Notes: generated by a model from the letters alone, not told the origin. 64,000 nucleotides of DNA from Haloflavibacter putidus (GCF_006546625.1 NZ_VIAR01000005.1:1-64000), one strand, 5' to 3'; positions 19,488 to 29,087 are shown, counted from the first letter of the stretch. Made by a program: numbers and translations.

Positions 19488-21344
19488 CTAATCTTCTGCT
19501 AATTCTGTTTCCAATTCTTCCTCCTCTTCCACTTCCACTTCTTTTGGCACTTGAAAGTGTTTATCTATGCCCCATCTATTAATAATCCACTCATTGAGTG
19601 TTTCTTTTCTTTTTTTGCAACTCTCTGGTGTCCATTCTTCAAATTCAGCAATTTTCCGTTCTTGCCTTATATCTGAATTTGCATAGCAATGGCCTAAACC
19701 AGGTTTTCCTTTCTTTCTATCATATTCAAAATTGGAGTAATGGGAATTATCTTTCGTCAAGACAATATTTGAAATATCGTGTAAGTATAACGCAAGCTCT
19801 TCTTGGCTCCAATGTTGTTTCCATTGTGAGTTTTCCGTTGGATTTTGCGGTAGAATATGCTCAAAAGTAGCATCGGTTAAATCTGACCACGCCAACTTCG
19901 GTTTAGCTCCTTTTCCTTCTTTTTGCAATAAATACAATTCATATTCATACAGAGTATATCTCAGTAGACGTCTCCACTGGTACCAATTGTGAAAGTCTTG
20001 CTGGAGTTCTTTTCTAAAACTATTTTCGTTAGAGTATCTATTTATTAATCCTTTAATCCAGCTCGTGACTGTTTCTACACTTTGTTTATTTTTAAACACG
20101 TCATCTGCCCATCTATAAAATTTAGAAAGTCCGGTATTGCTGCGTTTTCCTTCCCATAAGAACACGCGATAGGAAAATAATTCGATTGCTTTTAACAGAC
20201 TAATATAGCTTTCAATAGATGTTGAATTTGAAAGTACAGACTTTCGAGTCGCGACAATTAAGGGTAGGAAATTAGCAACGTTACCCAAGTTTTTAATTTT
20301 AGTTAACCACACATACTCACCTTCAATAATAGAACTTTTACTAGGTTTCATTATTTCTGCATAATGCAATGAAATTTCGGCAAGACCTTGGGTAAATTCT
20401 TTTATAAATTGTTTTGTATCTTCTTCAGATCGTATTGAAAAATCTCGTATTGGGATAACATCGTCTGATTTAAAGCCACTATAACTTTTCCAATGTCTAG
20501 GCGTGTGTGATTGGTATAATGTCCACGCAATGCGTAAACATCTGTTTTCGCTACCATTACACTTCGCTATATTGGTATAGACCTCTTTCCAGGATTTGTT
20601 GATGCGTTTGGTGAAATCTTTCTTCTCATATTGTTCACGAATATTTCTGTAAACCCAATACATTAAATAATTTTTTAATAATTCTAAGGCGGATAAATCT
20701 TTACCCCTAGAATTCATCAATTCGAAAGTCATCCCTATTTCACTTTCTTCTTCTATAGGGTAAAATGAAAAGTTTAATTTTCTAATAATGGCATCAAACA
20801 CATCTCTTAAGTACTCTATTCTTTGTTCTTTTGACTTGTCTTCAAGTTTGTTAGTCAAATGTGTTTTAAAATAATTGTAAGCCTGGAACAATCTTTTTTG
20901 ATGAATGGTATAAGCCGTTACATTTGTGCTTCCCTTAGTAATTAAGTCATAAAAGAACTCTTCGGTATCATTATTGAGTATTAATCTACTTTTTGAACCT
21001 GAATATAAAAGCGGTAGTTTTGATTCAAAAGCATTTTCTCCTAATTTAATTAATTCATTTAAAATTACAGATAAGTATAAACTACTTGTGGTTAATCTTT
21101 GTTGACCATCTACTACATCTACCTTTTCTAGTTTATCTATACCATAGTAATCAGTAGGCTTTTCTTTGGGTTGATAAATAACGATAGTACCGGTATAATG
21201 ATTAGTAATTTTATCGTCTATTAAAGCATCAATATCTTGAGCGAAATCTTTCCATTGAGATTCCTCCCAGGCATAGCCTCTTTGGTAATCTGGAATTCTA
21301 AATATTTTTCCTTCTAAAATGTTAGATAAAGTTTTTTTCTCCAT
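19488..21344 (-). CDS. GmrSD-like (DUF262/DUF1524) type IV nuclease
   Basis: The 618-residue protein joins an N-terminal DUF262 domain (IPDYQRGYAWEESQW at 17-31; DGQQR at 79-83, the nucleotide-handling motif; FELMNSRGKDLSALELLKNY near 207-226) to a C-terminal DUF1524 HNH domain with FEHILPQ (494-500) and N526, then N533/Y541 in the expected positions. Such fused GmrSD enzymes are nucleotide-dependent nucleases that cut phage DNA carrying modified cytosine. BrxU, found with some BREX systems, is of this family. Here the gene sits inside the core, 9 bases after brxC and 8 before pglX. The last 16 residues are an acidic tail rich in Glu. Function by family is likely; the modification recognised is unknown. 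Confidence 0.88.
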   Translation of the reverse strand: MEKKTLSNILEGKIFRIPDYQRGYAWEESQWKDFAQDIDALIDDKITNHYTGTIVIYQPKEKPTDYYGIDKLEKVDVVDGQQRLTTSSLYLSVILNELIKLGENAFESKLPLLYSGSKSRLILNNDTEEFFYDLITKGSTNVTAYTIHQKRLFQAYNYFKTHLTNKLEDKSKEQRIEYLRDVFDAIIRKLNFSFYPIEEESEIGMTFELMNSRGKDLSALELLKNYLMYWVYRNIREQYEKKDFTKRINKSWKEVYTNIAKCNGSENRCLRIAWTLYQSHTPRHWKSYSGFKSDDVIPIRDFSIRSEEDTKQFIKEFTQGLAEISLHYAEIMKPSKSSIIEGEYVWLTKIKNLGNVANFLPLIVATRKSVLSNSTSIESYISLLKAIELFSYRVFLWEGKRSNTGLSKFYRWADDVFKNKQSVETVTSWIKGLINRYSNENSFRKELQQDFHNWYQWRRLLRYTLYEYELYLLQKEGKGAKPKLAWSDLTDATFEHILPQNPTENSQWKQHWSQEELALYLHDISNIVLTKDNSHYSNFEYDRKKGKPGLGHCYANSDIRQERKIAEFEEWTPESCKKRKETLNEWIINRWGIDKHFQVPKEVEVEEEEELETELAED

Positions 21345-21353
21345 AGTTAGTTT

Positions 21354-24300
21354 TTAAAGTGTAATTTTTAAGTTTTGGTTAATGCGTTTTAGGTAGGCTT
21401 CTTTTAAGGCTTCGGTATATGCCAATACATCTTCTTCCGAGGTTAACTCACGGTTTGGATAGTCTATGTGAATAGACGATTTTTTGATATATTTTGCTTT
21501 AGGTTCTTCTGCTTTACCAGACTCATCTTTAGGTGCCAGCAATTTAGCTATATGATTGAGCTGGTCGTTGTAGAAGTTGTCTTCAACCTTTCTAATTTCA
21601 TTACGAATATTACCAATGAAGCGTTCTGCTTTTACTTTCGCTTTAAGCGAAACAATAATCTTCTTAATTTCATCTTGTTGTGCAGTATCTAACTGTTGGA
21701 AAGAATCTGTTTTTTCTAAATCTGAGAAAACTGCATCTAGCTTGTGGTTAAAACGTTTTTTCTCACTATCAATGCCATCAATTACTTTTTTGGTTAAGCT
21801 ATCTTTGGCAGCTTTTGCTATTTGAATAGCATTACCTTTATAAGGAGTTTTACTATTGATTAGTGCCGTCAAGGTTTCAAATTCATCACCTTCTATATAA
21901 TCTATGTTTGCTGTGTTACTATTGACGACCTTTTTAATATCGAGATAAATATTTGCCTGTTCGCCATTGATAAAGCTTTTAATAGGGTCTAGCAGATCTT
22001 CTTTGCCATCTAATAAATCATCCTCAAAATCGCTGATACTGGTCAAATAGTATTTGTAATCTTTGCCTGATAATCGTTGTAATCTTTCACTAAAACCTTC
22101 TAAAACAGAAAGGAATGGGAAGTCATTTTTTCTGTAATGTAATTGTTTTACCTCAACAGTGAGATCTTTAATTTTTTCTTTAAAGGCTACCGCAACATCT
22201 TTTGCTTCCTTAAGACCTGTAGTCTCATCAAAAGCATCTGCATAGAGTGTTTTTAAGTGTTTTAGTTGCTTTGGATCCACTTCGGCTTGTGGCTCTAATA
22301 AAGTAGAACCGTGGTTGGAACTGTTAATTAACGAAGTCAAAACATCTTCATCTTCTAACAAGCTGGCATTTTGCTTTAGCTCAACCTTACCACGTTTATA
22401 TAATTTTGCGGTAACTGTCCAAATAGCATTAGGATACCAACCGTATGGTTTTTTAGTAAAGTGGGTTTTTATATCATTTAAAGATGTTCTGTCTGATTGC
22501 TTTTTTCTTCTTTTGATAAAATTTAGAATTTCAGATTCGGCTTCAGAAATGGTTTTATCATCAGTACCAAATAAATCATCTTGCTTACTGCGTACCGTAT
22601 TACGAATGGCATCTTCTGTAATTAAGCTACTACCTAGCATCTTTAAGTTAGGATACACCTGCTTGATTAAATCTTGAAAAGCATTTATAACTTTAGTCTT
22701 ACCCTCTTTACTATGACCAGACTCGTGCTTGCTACCATTCATAAATACGGTTGCTTCTGCCAAGATAGCATTAGCCATTATGATGAGGTTACGTCTCCGT
22801 TCTGCATTCTGTTGTGCTTTTTCCTGAAGAATACGTTTTACCTCTACACGATTGGTAGTCGATTGATTTTGCTTTACATATTTGTTAGTACGTAAATACA
22901 TTTTTAAATCTTTCATAAACAAGGCGTTAGAAGCTAACTTCAGCTTCATACCCGTTGTCCCCATAGTTTGATTTTGATGAAAAATGTCATTATCATAATC
23001 CACAAAATTCTCTGTGATGATTTCAATAAACAGCTCCTTTTCTCTACCCAGTGAACTACCATCTATTTTACTGGTGAAATCGTAGTCTTGTTTATTATCT
23101 AGAAACTTAATCTTGTTATCACGGATGATTTCATCAAAGAACAATTCTCTAAGAAGTTGTGTAATTGCTTGGTCATCAATATCTGTGTTTTTGATTTCTT
23201 CTTCTACATCCTTTTCATCATCGGTTAAGAATTCGTACACATCCCCATTACGCTGCACATAACTTTGGTTTTCAAGAATATTTAAAGCCTCGTCAACCTT
23301 TTGGTTATGCTCGTTTAGGTCTACCTGAATATCATCAATAAGTAGTACTGAAACATTTCTTTTGGTTGTTTTAAAGTTGCCAAAGTACTTTACGAGAAAC
23401 AGTGCTTTGAGTACTTTAATTGCAAAAGGATTATTTAGGTTTCGTTCTGCCATAATTACAGAACTTTGGATCTCTCCACGCAGTTCATTTCTAATCCCTT
23501 CGTACATTAAATCAAAGCTCACCAGCGCTTGTGCATCTTTATCTTCAATGATTTGAGTCACTTGCTGAAAAACACCTAGCATAGAGCGTTCACCTACGGA
23601 AGCGTGCTTTCCTTGAAATGCATTGTGCGTAGACAAGGCTCTACGACATTGTTGGAATAAGTCAAATTGATAAGGTATAAAGGGAAACTTATTCCCAAAA
23701 TCTGAGGCATCATTAAAGCCTTTAAATTGCACCCCGGCCTCAGAAAAAGAAAGTAAGGTATCTAATTGTGCACTCGTCTCTTTATAAGAAGCAATTAATT
23801 GTTTTTGAGCGTCTTCGTTTTTACTTAACAATCTTTTTTCGATTACTTCATCAACGTTTGCTGAGGTTAGTGGTACTTTAATTGCAAATCTTGCCTGTAT
23901 ACGAGAAAAGTCATTTTGCTGGCTTTTGTTCATATCACCTACCACCTTTTCCATATCTTCTTGAGAAGTTACCAGAATCCAAGAATTCCCTTTAGTACGA
24001 GTTGCTAAGGTTTCTGCAACTGTTTGAAGATTTAACATCAACTTTGTATTGTCGCTAATGTATTGGCCCACCTCATCTACAAAAAAGTTTAGGCGAAAAC
24101 CTTTAGGTTTGGTAGAGATGTATTCTTGTACACGTTCGCAGAAGTCTTCGATTGATGAGGTGCTGTCTTTACGCATTGTATCGATAATATTTTGATACTT
24201 AGAGGCATCATCATCAAACAATTCACCTAAAACTTCACCTAGTTTTCGTTTTACTTTTGGAGCAAAATATTTTCTTCTATCATCTGTCCAATTCTTACCA

Positions 24301-24851
24301 CTTTTTTCTAGGTACAACTCTTGAAAAGATTCCCATTTGCTTTCGCTATTTAGCCACATCTCAAACTCAGCGACAGGTTTTTTTGAACCATAAAAACCTA
24401 AATGGTCATAGAAGACCTTATAAAACACAGATAAGATAGCATTTGGGTCTTCCTTACTTGTAATTTGTGCTTGTTGATCAATATTGAACAAAACAGACTC
24501 TGAAGGGATTTTGGTAGCTGCAAGAACATCCCCTTTGAGCATTTCATCATTAGTGATTTTACTTGCAAACACTTTTCCGCTTTTTTCCCCATTAAACTCT
24601 TTGTTTTCAAAAACATAAGACAATATTTTAAGCAAGTGGGATTTACCACTACCAAAGAAGCCTGATATCCAAACCCCATTCACACCACTGTAATTGTTAT
24701 AAGCTTGAAATAGGTCTCTTATTTTTTTACCTATTTCGTTTGTAATTACATACTCTTCGACTTCATTAGAAATTTGGTCTCGGTCATCTGCTTTGATAAC
24801 GGTTTCAATATTCCTGTTAATGTCTTTCTCGAAAAAATCTTTTATTATCAT
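21354..24851 (-). CDS. brxC: BrxC, BREX P-loop ATPase
   Basis: The 1165-residue protein is the large BREX ATPase. Walker A is GFFGSGKS at about 64-71, and downstream FRLNFFVDEVGQYIS supplies the Walker B Asp-Glu. DEV with SWILVTSQEDM is the sensor-like strand that follows. It is ORC/Cdc6- or STAND-like in fold by family knowledge, and needed for both methylation and defence in studied systems. The C-terminal half is helical and coiled-coil rich. Length is typical. The start codon overlaps the brxB stop by 4 bases. Confidence 0.95.
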   Translation of the reverse strand: MIIKDFFEKDINRNIETVIKADDRDQISNEVEEYVITNEIGKKIRDLFQAYNNYSGVNGVWISGFFGSGKSHLLKILSYVFENKEFNGEKSGKVFASKITNDEMLKGDVLAATKIPSESVLFNIDQQAQITSKEDPNAILSVFYKVFYDHLGFYGSKKPVAEFEMWLNSESKWESFQELYLEKSGKNWTDDRRKYFAPKVKRKLGEVLGELFDDDASKYQNIIDTMRKDSTSSIEDFCERVQEYISTKPKGFRLNFFVDEVGQYISDNTKLMLNLQTVAETLATRTKGNSWILVTSQEDMEKVVGDMNKSQQNDFSRIQARFAIKVPLTSANVDEVIEKRLLSKNEDAQKQLIASYKETSAQLDTLLSFSEAGVQFKGFNDASDFGNKFPFIPYQFDLFQQCRRALSTHNAFQGKHASVGERSMLGVFQQVTQIIEDKDAQALVSFDLMYEGIRNELRGEIQSSVIMAERNLNNPFAIKVLKALFLVKYFGNFKTTKRNVSVLLIDDIQVDLNEHNQKVDEALNILENQSYVQRNGDVYEFLTDDEKDVEEEIKNTDIDDQAITQLLRELFFDEIIRDNKIKFLDNKQDYDFTSKIDGSSLGREKELFIEIITENFVDYDNDIFHQNQTMGTTGMKLKLASNALFMKDLKMYLRTNKYVKQNQSTTNRVEVKRILQEKAQQNAERRRNLIIMANAILAEATVFMNGSKHESGHSKEGKTKVINAFQDLIKQVYPNLKMLGSSLITEDAIRNTVRSKQDDLFGTDDKTISEAESEILNFIKRRKKQSDRTSLNDIKTHFTKKPYGWYPNAIWTVTAKLYKRGKVELKQNASLLEDEDVLTSLINSSNHGSTLLEPQAEVDPKQLKHLKTLYADAFDETTGLKEAKDVAVAFKEKIKDLTVEVKQLHYRKNDFPFLSVLEGFSERLQRLSGKDYKYYLTSISDFEDDLLDGKEDLLDPIKSFINGEQANIYLDIKKVVNSNTANIDYIEGDEFETLTALINSKTPYKGNAIQIAKAAKDSLTKKVIDGIDSEKKRFNHKLDAVFSDLEKTDSFQQLDTAQQDEIKKIIVSLKAKVKAERFIGNIRNEIRKVEDNFYNDQLNHIAKLLAPKDESGKAEEPKAKYIKKSSIHIDYPNRELTSEEDVLAYTEALKEAYLKRINQNLKITL

Positions 24852-25435
24852 TGCTTTGCTTCTATGTTGTCAATGTTAAATGCTCTATAGTAATTGTCAT
24901 CTTTCAATAAACCGAATAAGTTTAGAGAATGGCCATTATATTCACCAGGAAAAAATGCTACAGTTGGTGAATCTTTTGCTATGCTTTGCAAATTATTTAG
25001 GATGGTGTGTGAACGTATAAAAGGGAACACCAAGCCAATCCCTGTTAGAAAATACACCTTAGCTGATGATGCTTTAATAAGGGTATCAATTTTAGGCATT
25101 AATACCTGATGAATTTCAAGTACAGATTGGATTGCATCTAAAAATTCTTCCTTATCCATTTCCTTCTCAATACTGAAGAATTCTTCTAATCCTATTTCTT
25201 CCTCCAGAATACTACACGCAATATCGTATAAGTTTAATTCTAATACGGGCACACCCGAAGTTTCTAATTTTTTGATGAGACGCTTCGTTGCATCTTCCAC
25301 TTTAAGCTGCTGTTTAGCCTCATAGGCTGCGATGAAAAAAGGAATTTCACCACCTAGCGCTTCTTTGCTAAGAAATCTATCTGAGGAAACGACATCGTAT
25401 AAGTGTTTAAATTTATTGGTTAGGTTTTGCATCAA
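24848..25435 (-). CDS. brxB: BrxB (DUF1788)
   Basis: The 195-residue protein matches the DUF1788/BrxB family by length, order and sequence (ALGGEIPFFIAAYEAKQQL, then KIDTLIKASSAKVYFLTGIGLVFPFIR). It has no obvious catalytic motif. In characterised BREX systems BrxB is needed for methylation and defence and contributes to the PglX-PglZ-containing complex. It overlaps brxA and brxC by 4 bases each. Confidence 0.92.
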   Translation of the reverse strand: MMQNLTNKFKHLYDVVSSDRFLSKEALGGEIPFFIAAYEAKQQLKVEDATKRLIKKLETSGVPVLELNLYDIACSILEEEIGLEEFFSIEKEMDKEEFLDAIQSVLEIHQVLMPKIDTLIKASSAKVYFLTGIGLVFPFIRSHTILNNLQSIAKDSPTVAFFPGEYNGHSLNLFGLLKDDNYYRAFNIDNIEAKQ

Positions 25436-26031
25436 TTAAAATTTTCAATATCTATATCACTAACAAAAAATAGTTTAAGCCATTTTTTATCATCATTTGC
25501 AATAACTCTCATTAGTTTGCTATCTAACAATTGAGGTTGAATTTCTTTATTTTTAGTATTATCAATAATTCCAGCTTCTACTAAGGTTCTAAACAGAACT
25601 TGACGAATTTTCTCGTTAGTAGCCTCAGTAAAATTTTGCATTTTGTAATATGTTTCAAGCTTTCTTCTAAAAAACGATCTATATTCTCCTTCGGTTAGAG
25701 TATAGTCAAAAACCAATACTTTTTCTCTACAAACTTCAATGACAAAATCTCTAATAAAACCGTACACCTTGCACATAGCCAAGAAAGCTATCTGTTTTTG
25801 TTCATAAAAATCACCATTCAATAAAATGTCAATTTGCTGTTCATTTAAACTATCTAAACGTTTATTTATTTCAATTAAAAATCTTTTTCCAGAGCTGGTT
25901 TTACCTTGTCCTATTTCTTGGATAATATCGAAATTCCTTTTATTTTTATTTACCATAGCCACCTTTACCAACTCTTTTACTCTTAATGAAAGCGCTGTAA
26001 ACCCAAAATCATATTTTTCTTCTAACAGCAT
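25432..26031 (-). CDS. brxA: BrxA (DUF1819)
   Basis: The 199-residue protein matches DUF1819/BrxA (LEEKYDFGFTALSLRVKELVKVA near the start). BrxA is a small DNA-binding protein; in studied type 1 systems it is required for defence in some and dispensable in others. Its start ATG shares one base with the stop codon of the upstream regulator gene, and its end overlaps brxB by 4 bases. Translational coupling is therefore likely. Confidence 0.92.
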   Translation of the reverse strand: MLLEEKYDFGFTALSLRVKELVKVAMVNKNKRNFDIIQEIGQGKTSSGKRFLIEINKRLDSLNEQQIDILLNGDFYEQKQIAFLAMCKVYGFIRDFVIEVCREKVLVFDYTLTEGEYRSFFRRKLETYYKMQNFTEATNEKIRQVLFRTLVEAGIIDNTKNKEIQPQLLDSKLMRVIANDDKKWLKLFFVSDIDIENFN

Positions 26032-26207
26032 CAGTTCACCAGGTCTTTTATAGGCACTTCTAATAGTTGGCTTAATTTGACTAAATTTTTTTTACTTGGG
26101 CTAGATTTTTCTTTTACCCAGTTGGACATCGTAACTGTACTGACCCCCATACGTTGAGCTAGATAAGACTGTTTAAGCCCCTTGGATTTGATTACATCTT
26201 TCAGCAT
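26031..26207 (-). CDS. Small Xre-type regulator at the head of the BREX operon
   Basis: ATG at 26207 to TGA at 26031 encodes a 58-residue helix-turn-helix protein (MLKDVIKSKGLKQSYLAQRM, then VSTVTMSNWVKEKSSPS and LVKLSQLLEV). The order KQSYLAQRMGVSTVTMSNW is a classic Xre/Cro HTH. Its stop overlaps the brxA start in TGATG, so it is the first gene of the operon. It probably controls BREX expression, perhaps through the TTGAGTA sites upstream. A separate BrxR-type WYL regulator is not seen. Confidence 0.85.
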   Translation of the reverse strand: MLKDVIKSKGLKQSYLAQRMGVSTVTMSNWVKEKSSPSKKNLVKLSQLLEVPIKDLVN

Positions 26208-26535
26208 TAGTTTAAAAAAAATTAAAGTTTAGCTTGAGTAAAGATAAAAGAATTAATGATTTGAGTAGACGAGTTTTTTAGAAATTCTTTTTACTTCATA
26301 TTAAAAGTGCATCTATCCTATTTTCCTTAGCCCCAAAAATGATTGGAGTGCTATTTCAAATTTTAAATAATATGTTTGAAATATGAACAACAAAAAAGAG
26401 AGTTTAAATAGAAGTGCTTTATAATGAAATAGATTATTGATTAACAAGCAATCAAATTGTTTGAGTACTCAACTATTTAATTCATAAAAAAACTTAGAAA
26501 AATATGTATGGACAATGAGGGGTGTTTTGTTTTAA
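26208..26535. promoter_or_regulatory. Promoter and operator region of the BREX operon
   Basis: This non-coding stretch must hold the operon promoter. A candidate -7 element on the minus strand, TATCTTTA, lies at 26239-26246, close to the Bacteroidota consensus TAnnTTTG; no clear -33 TTG is seen. TTGAGTA occurs at 26234-26240 and 26261-26267 and again inside the perfect palindrome TTGAGTACTCAA at 26461-26472. An 8-bp stem (ATTTCAAA/TTTGAAAT, 26353-26382) may be a terminator for neighbouring transcription. Confidence 0.45.
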
Positions 26536-26670
26536 TTATTGTCAACGGTCTAGATTATGAGTAGATGCGTGGGTTAGCACGAAACTTTGCAAATACACAC
26601 AAAACTGAAAATTCCGAAGAAACTTTCAGAAGTAGCACAGAACAAGTAATACTTATTGTCATTGCCAGTA
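26536..26670. repeat. attC-like imperfect-repeat element 1
   Basis: This non-coding element sits just after the stop of the 26676-27512 gene. It runs from TTGTCAACGGTCTAG to TTATTGTCATTGCCAG and contains GTTAGCACGAAACTTTGC with a related GAAACTTTC/GTAGCAC further on. The end motif resembles those of elements 2-4. The palindromic character is weaker than in elements 2 and 3. Confidence 0.45.
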
Positions 26671-26675
26671 GTATT

Positions 26676-27512
26676 TTATTTTAAATATTCTATATCAACA
26701 TTTCTGTCAAACATATGTAAAACACATTTTCTCAATTTTCCTTGATTATGATAAATAGACAATCCATAATCAGAAAATGAAGCTCCCATTTGGTCTGTTC
26801 CAAATCCAACTAGTTCAATTTTTTCATTATCAGCAGATTGAATTTTCATTTGTTTTGGTGCCATTTGAACGCTTGGTTGTCCGCCATCTGTATTGAAAAG
26901 TGTGACAGTCAATCCGTCACCGCCAGTGATATTCGGCTCAACTTTTATTGCTCTTGGTGCTCCTTTGTGAGGACCTGAAACTCTAATCCCATTTTCGTAA
27001 CGTATGTGATCTGAAGAATGAAAAACAAATTCTAGGCCATTATCCTCGCTTTTTCCATCAGAATAAAATTCTATCATTTTATCTGGTGTACTAAATGAAA
27101 AAGTGATTTTAGCTATTTTTCCATCTTGCAAAAATAAATTACAACAATATGGTTCATTACTGTTGAAATCCGTGTGGCTTCTTGTTTCTCCGACTGTCAT
27201 TTTAAACATTGTAATTCCCATATTACTATCCCCATTTCCTGAACTTGGAACTTTTATTAATTGAAGTCTGTCTGTGGAAGTTATGAAAATGTCAAAATCA
27301 TTTTCTTTTGATAATTCAGAGTATAAATTTGAATCGCCAAAACTAATTACCGAAACTGTGCCGTTTGCAGTTTGTTTTTCTCTATTTGTAATTATTTGGG
27401 TCGTTTCTCCAAAATCTATCTTTTTTCCTCCTTTCCATATTTCATAACGGTTTGGTTTAAAATTAAATTCTTGAAAATTTAATTTTTGGAAAGGTTCAAA
27501 TGAATCATACAT
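26676..27512 (-). CDS. Hypothetical protein, cassette-like
   Basis: The 278-residue protein is not recognised. It is soluble, lacks a signal peptide, and is rich in beta strands (FNFKPNRYEIWKGGKKIDFG, GNPYxx-like loops, repeated FSF/VISFG strands). No catalytic motif is visible. It stands alone between two palindromic elements and so looks like a mobile gene cassette. Base composition is similar to its neighbours. Confidence 0.7.
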   Translation of the reverse strand: MYDSFEPFQKLNFQEFNFKPNRYEIWKGGKKIDFGETTQIITNREKQTANGTVSVISFGDSNLYSELSKENDFDIFITSTDRLQLIKVPSSGNGDSNMGITMFKMTVGETRSHTDFNSNEPYCCNLFLQDGKIAKITFSFSTPDKMIEFYSDGKSEDNGLEFVFHSSDHIRYENGIRVSGPHKGAPRAIKVEPNITGGDGLTVTLFNTDGGQPSVQMAPKQMKIQSADNEKIELVGFGTDQMGASFSDYGLSIYHNQGKLRKCVLHMFDRNVDIEYLK

Positions 27513-27561
27513 ATATTTTTATGTTTAAATTTCTATTGTATTTGAGTTTTGTTATATTACT

Positions 27562-27696
27562 GGCAACGTTTAGTATATAAAAAGTAGGCGATTTCGAAGC
27601 TCTGAACGTTCGGTTAAGCAATAAAGTTTGATTAGAGCTAAAAGCCTTGAGTTTATTACTGATTCGCCTATTTTTTATATATATTGTTGGAACACG
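27562..27696. repeat. attC-like palindromic element 2
   Basis: Two arms form a long imperfect stem. TATATAAAAAGTAGGCGA at 27574-27591 pairs with TCGCCTATTTTTTATATA at 27664-27681 (17 of 18 positions). GGCAACG and TTGTTGG lie outside. A smaller inverted repeat AGCTCT/AGAGCT sits within. The right end touches the 3' end of the next minus-strand gene. The plan (short simple sites outside, imperfect stem, variable centre) is that of integron attC sites. Confidence 0.55.
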
Positions 27697-27699
27697 TTT

Positions 27700-28362
27700 T
27701 TATTCTTTAATTCCTTCCTCAATATACTTTTTCGCTCCAAATGGTTTCATAGACACTTCTCGAACTTCTATCGCATGAATGTTTGACTCTGGAATTCCCA
27801 TTAGTTGTCTTTTGTCGGTAAATTCTGTTTCTAATATTCCGTAATACATTTTGTCGTTAGGGTCTTTTGCGACCAAATAAACATTAGCTTTTCTGTCGGA
27901 ACTTTGTAAATGAGCGATTACTAAAGGATTTGTGGTGTCTTCTTTTAAATCTTCAAAAGCATTTTCAAGTCTTTTATTCAAATCAAGTGAAATTGAATAT
28001 GAAATGTCGTCTAATTGTAATGAGTCAAATGGCGTTTCCTCAAATCCAATTAAGTGAACATTTTTGTGATAAGCTATTTCTTCTCTTTGACCATTTTTTA
28101 TTTCTTCTCGAAACCGAAATTCCGACAAATTCAATCGGACAATCTCTTCGTTTTGTGCTTTTTCAATTATTGATTTAGTCAAATATGAATTGAAATCAAC
28201 GATAAAACGTTTTCCTTCACTTCCAAAAATGTACGGTCGATAATCGGAATTTAAAAGTCCAAAATCCTGATATTCCACTTCTACTAATTCAATTATTGCT
28301 ATCCGTTGATTGGTGACCTCCATTTCGGAATCTACAATATTTAATACTCTAAAATCTTTCAT
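27700..28362 (-). CDS. Hypothetical protein
   Basis: The 220-residue soluble protein is not recognised. It is acidic and appears to have alternating strands and helices (ELVEVEYQDFGLLNSDYRPY; IHAIEVREVSMKPFGAKKYI). No signal peptide, membrane segment or catalytic motif is seen. It starts 20 bases after the stop of the 28383-29087 gene, so the two are likely cotranscribed and may function together. Confidence 0.65.
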   Translation of the reverse strand: MKDFRVLNIVDSEMEVTNQRIAIIELVEVEYQDFGLLNSDYRPYIFGSEGKRFIVDFNSYLTKSIIEKAQNEEIVRLNLSEFRFREEIKNGQREEIAYHKNVHLIGFEETPFDSLQLDDISYSISLDLNKRLENAFEDLKEDTTNPLVIAHLQSSDRKANVYLVAKDPNDKMYYGILETEFTDKRQLMGIPESNIHAIEVREVSMKPFGAKKYIEEGIKE

Positions 28363-28382
28363 TTTTATTCAATTTTCTTTTA

Positions 28383-29087
28383 CTAAATGCCATTAAACAC
28401 AGATAAAAGTCCCATTTGGTGAAACTTGTCGTAATTGTTTTTATGTTCAACTGTTGGGTTTAAACTGTATCCATTCTCATTTTTAAAATAGGCTCCAAAA
28501 GCACCTTGAATTCCGTAATCATCATCTAGGAAACACTGTGGAAATCCGTCCATTGAAAATAGCAAGTCAATGTTAAGGCCATTTGAATTTAAAGATTTGT
28601 CAAATTGCATAGCGTGTAAATGAGGAAATGGACCTATCTGGTCAATCACAGATTGCGAAAGTCCGTTTGCTTTTAATTGATACATTTCTTTAACCATTTC
28701 AAATGTTTCTCTTGAAAAGGCTGCAATAATTCCGCTCTCTCGAATATCCATAAATTTAACTTCAACATTCGTTGGGTTAATTTCATTCACAGGTTTGTAG
28801 TCGTTTTTAAATTCATTGAGAATGGTTACTGTCAGTTTACCCGAACTCAAAAAACCTCCTTTTTCAAACTCATAAAATCCGATAGGTTTGAAATACATTC
28901 CGCTATTGTCTCTGCAAAGCATTTCGAGATTAATGTTACCGTATTTTGTTTTGAATAGTCGAAAAGACATATCTCGACTATCAACAGGTGTTTTTTCATT
29001 TCCTGATTTGAACTGTGCTTTAGCTTTTACTAAAGTGTCTTTTTCAAACAATACACTTACCATTTCTTGTGTTGGTGTCATTTTCAA
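28383..29087 (-). CDS. Hypothetical protein
   Basis: The 234-residue protein is unrecognised, cytoplasmic by sequence, with no obvious motif. It is the first gene of a two-gene unit with 27700-28362. The second ATG (codon 3) is equally possible as the start. The upstream region shares sequence with that downstream of the 33500-34174 gene (see repeats). Confidence 0.65.
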   Translation of the reverse strand: MKMTPTQEMVSVLFEKDTLVKAKAQFKSGNEKTPVDSRDMSFRLFKTKYGNINLEMLCRDNSGMYFKPIGFYEFEKGGFLSSGKLTVTILNEFKNDYKPVNEINPTNVEVKFMDIRESGIIAAFSRETFEMVKEMYQLKANGLSQSVIDQIGPFPHLHAMQFDKSLNSNGLNIDLLFSMDGFPQCFLDDDYGIQGAFGAYFKNENGYSLNPTVEHKNNYDKFHQMGLLSVFNGI

